NCBI RefSeq assembly: GCF_010726955.1
Contig: NZ_AP022603.1
Coordinates: 4,092,001 to 4,156,000, forward strand
Direction: 5' to 3'
Source of the DNA: Mycolicibacterium fallax
Lineage (GTDB): Bacteria > Actinomycetota > Actinomycetes > Mycobacteriales > Mycobacteriaceae
DNA length: 64,000 bases
Part shown: one piece after another, positions 63,052-64,000 of the stretch
Layout: each line of letters begins with the position of its first letter
Numbering within the stretch: position 1 is the stretch's first letter
The notes under the pieces: generated by a model
Databases searched by the model: none
Seen by the model: the letters and a program-made list of their open reading frames with translations, nothing else
What the model was told of the DNA's origin: nothing
Position numbers and translations under genes: made by a program

Positions 63052-63700
63052 CGCAGATGTTCGACTGCGGTGATCCCGAGCAGCGCCGCCAGGGCATCGC
63101 CGCGGCGGTCAGCGCCGCCAAGGGCGGTGGACTGGTCGTGCTGCCCACCGACACCGTGTACGGAATCGGGGCCGACGCCTTCGACGCCGAGGCGGTGGCC
63201 GCGCTGCTGGCCGCCAAGGGTCGCGGCCGGGACATGCCGGTGCCGGTGCTGGTGGGGTCCTGGCAGACCATCGACGGCCTGGTGTTCCCGGTGCCCTCGG
63301 CCGCCCGCGACCTGATCGAGGCGTTCTGGCCGGGCGCGCTGAGCCTGGTGGTGCGCCAGGTGCCCTCGCTGCAGTGGGACCTCGGTGACTCCGACGGCAC
63401 CGTCATGCTGCGGATGCCGCTGCACCCGGTGGCCATCGAGCTGCTGCGTGAGGTCGGCCCGATGGCGGTCCGAGCGCCAACATCTCCGGGCAACCGCCCG
63501 CGGTGGAGGTCGCCGAGGCGCAGCGCCAGCTCGGCGAGCAGGTCGCGGTCTACCTCGACGGCGGCCCGGCCGCCCGCCGGGCGGCCTCGACCATCGTCGA
63601 CCTCAGCGGCCCGGCGCCGCGGATCCTGCGGGTCGGTCCGATCAGCGCCGCCGCGATCGCCGCCGTGCTCGGCACCGACCCCGAGGCGCTGCTGGGCTGA
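63048..63700 (+). CDS. Threonylcarbamoyl-AMP synthase (Sua5/YwlC/YrdC), one-base gap
   Basis: Makes threonylcarbamoyl-AMP for t6A37 of ANN-decoding tRNAs. Start GTG 63048, with GGGAGG 7 bases upstream. LVVLPTDTVYGIGADAFD is the signature, followed by AFWPGALSLVV. Near 63470 one base is missing: GPMAVSSANISGQPPA is expected, and the frame changes before ANISG. The rest (TIVDLSGPAPRILRVG) is complete. It is the Rv1301 homologue by order. Confidence 0.92.
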
Positions 63701-63745
63701 GTCCGCTCGGACCGAAACCCGGTGCGGTGCAGTACGGTGCAATCG

Positions 63746-64000
63746 ATGTTCAGCGGAGGCGGTGCGGACGGCACGACGGCGATGCAGCTGTTGGCGCTGG
63801 CCGACCGCGGCGCCGGTGTGCGCTGCGCGAGCTCGCCCTGGTCGGCCTGGCCGCCGCCGTGATCACCTACTTCGCCACCGGTCCGGTGCGGGTGCTGGCG
63901 ATCCGGATCGGTGCGGTCGCGATCCCGCGGGACCGCGACGTGCACGTCACCCCGGTGCCCCGGATGGGCGGCCTGGCGATGTACCTGGGGTGGTCGCCGG
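63746..64000 (+). CDS. wecA: Decaprenyl-phosphate GlcNAc-1-phosphate transferase, N-terminal part
   Basis: Begins at ATG 63746 and runs off the window. After LLALADRGAGV one base is missing near 63821; the next frame gives RELALVGLAAAVITYFATGPVRVLAIR and then HVTPVPRMGGLAMYLGW, the start of the WecA/Rfe family with its first membrane span. The enzyme starts the arabinogalactan linker on decaprenyl phosphate. Order matches Rv1302. Confidence 0.88.

Overview
The window is high-GC actinobacterial DNA, almost certainly from a Mycobacterium / Mycolicibacterium chromosome. The right part keeps the order known from M. tuberculosis Rv1292-Rv1302: argS, lysA, hom, thrC, thrB, rho, rpmE, prfA, prmC, sua5, wecA. 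Three genes (oxidoreductase, TetR regulator, acyl-CoA synthetase) sit between rho and rpmE. The left part is a nitrate and nitrite assimilation cluster of mycobacterial type.

Layout. 1-14.9 kb is host DNA. It holds the end of an alpha-glucosidase, an orphan structured leader with a terminator, a linear amide hydrolase, the nitrogen genes nasN-nirB-nirD with a convergent operon (narK transporter, HemD-like regulator, sirohydrochlorin chelatase), a MarR regulator, a nitrobindin-like protein, a hemerythrin-like protein and a CsbD protein. 14.94-48.68 kb is one integrated mobile element of about 33.7 kb, inserted in the 3' end of tRNA-Arg(CCG). 48.7-64 kb is the host argS to wecA block. From about 50.96 kb onward nearly every host gene carries one-base gaps or insertions. 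Several of these genes are essential, so this looks like a stretch of poor sequence rather than real decay.

The element has no capsid, tail, terminase or lysis genes that I can recognise, so it is not an ordinary prophage. It carries a tyrosine integrase with an Xis-like and an XRE regulator next to attR, and a second, serine recombinase surrounded by repeated sites. Its replication module has a primase-polymerase, a superfamily 3 helicase and its own family A DNA polymerase, preceded by a nested palindromic region that looks like an origin. Its transfer module has an SpdB/DUF2637-like membrane protein, eight exact 12-bp tandem repeats, six small membrane proteins with Pro/Gln/Tyr-rich tails, an FtsK/TraB-type DNA translocase and a RuvC-like nuclease. 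Two operons encode small WXG/EspC-like proteins, large putatively secreted partners and lipoproteins, two of which are zinc peptidases. There are also two DNA methyltransferases without restriction partners.

The best overall reading is an actinobacterial integrative and conjugative element (AICE-like, transfer as double-stranded DNA by an FtsK-type pump). It is unusual in carrying its own replicative polymerase and type VII-like secretion substrates. A repeated motif (GRATRRCTATGC) lies both at the promoter of the small HTH regulator heading the secretion operon and upstream of the membrane/translocase operon. It suggests that one repressor controls both halves.
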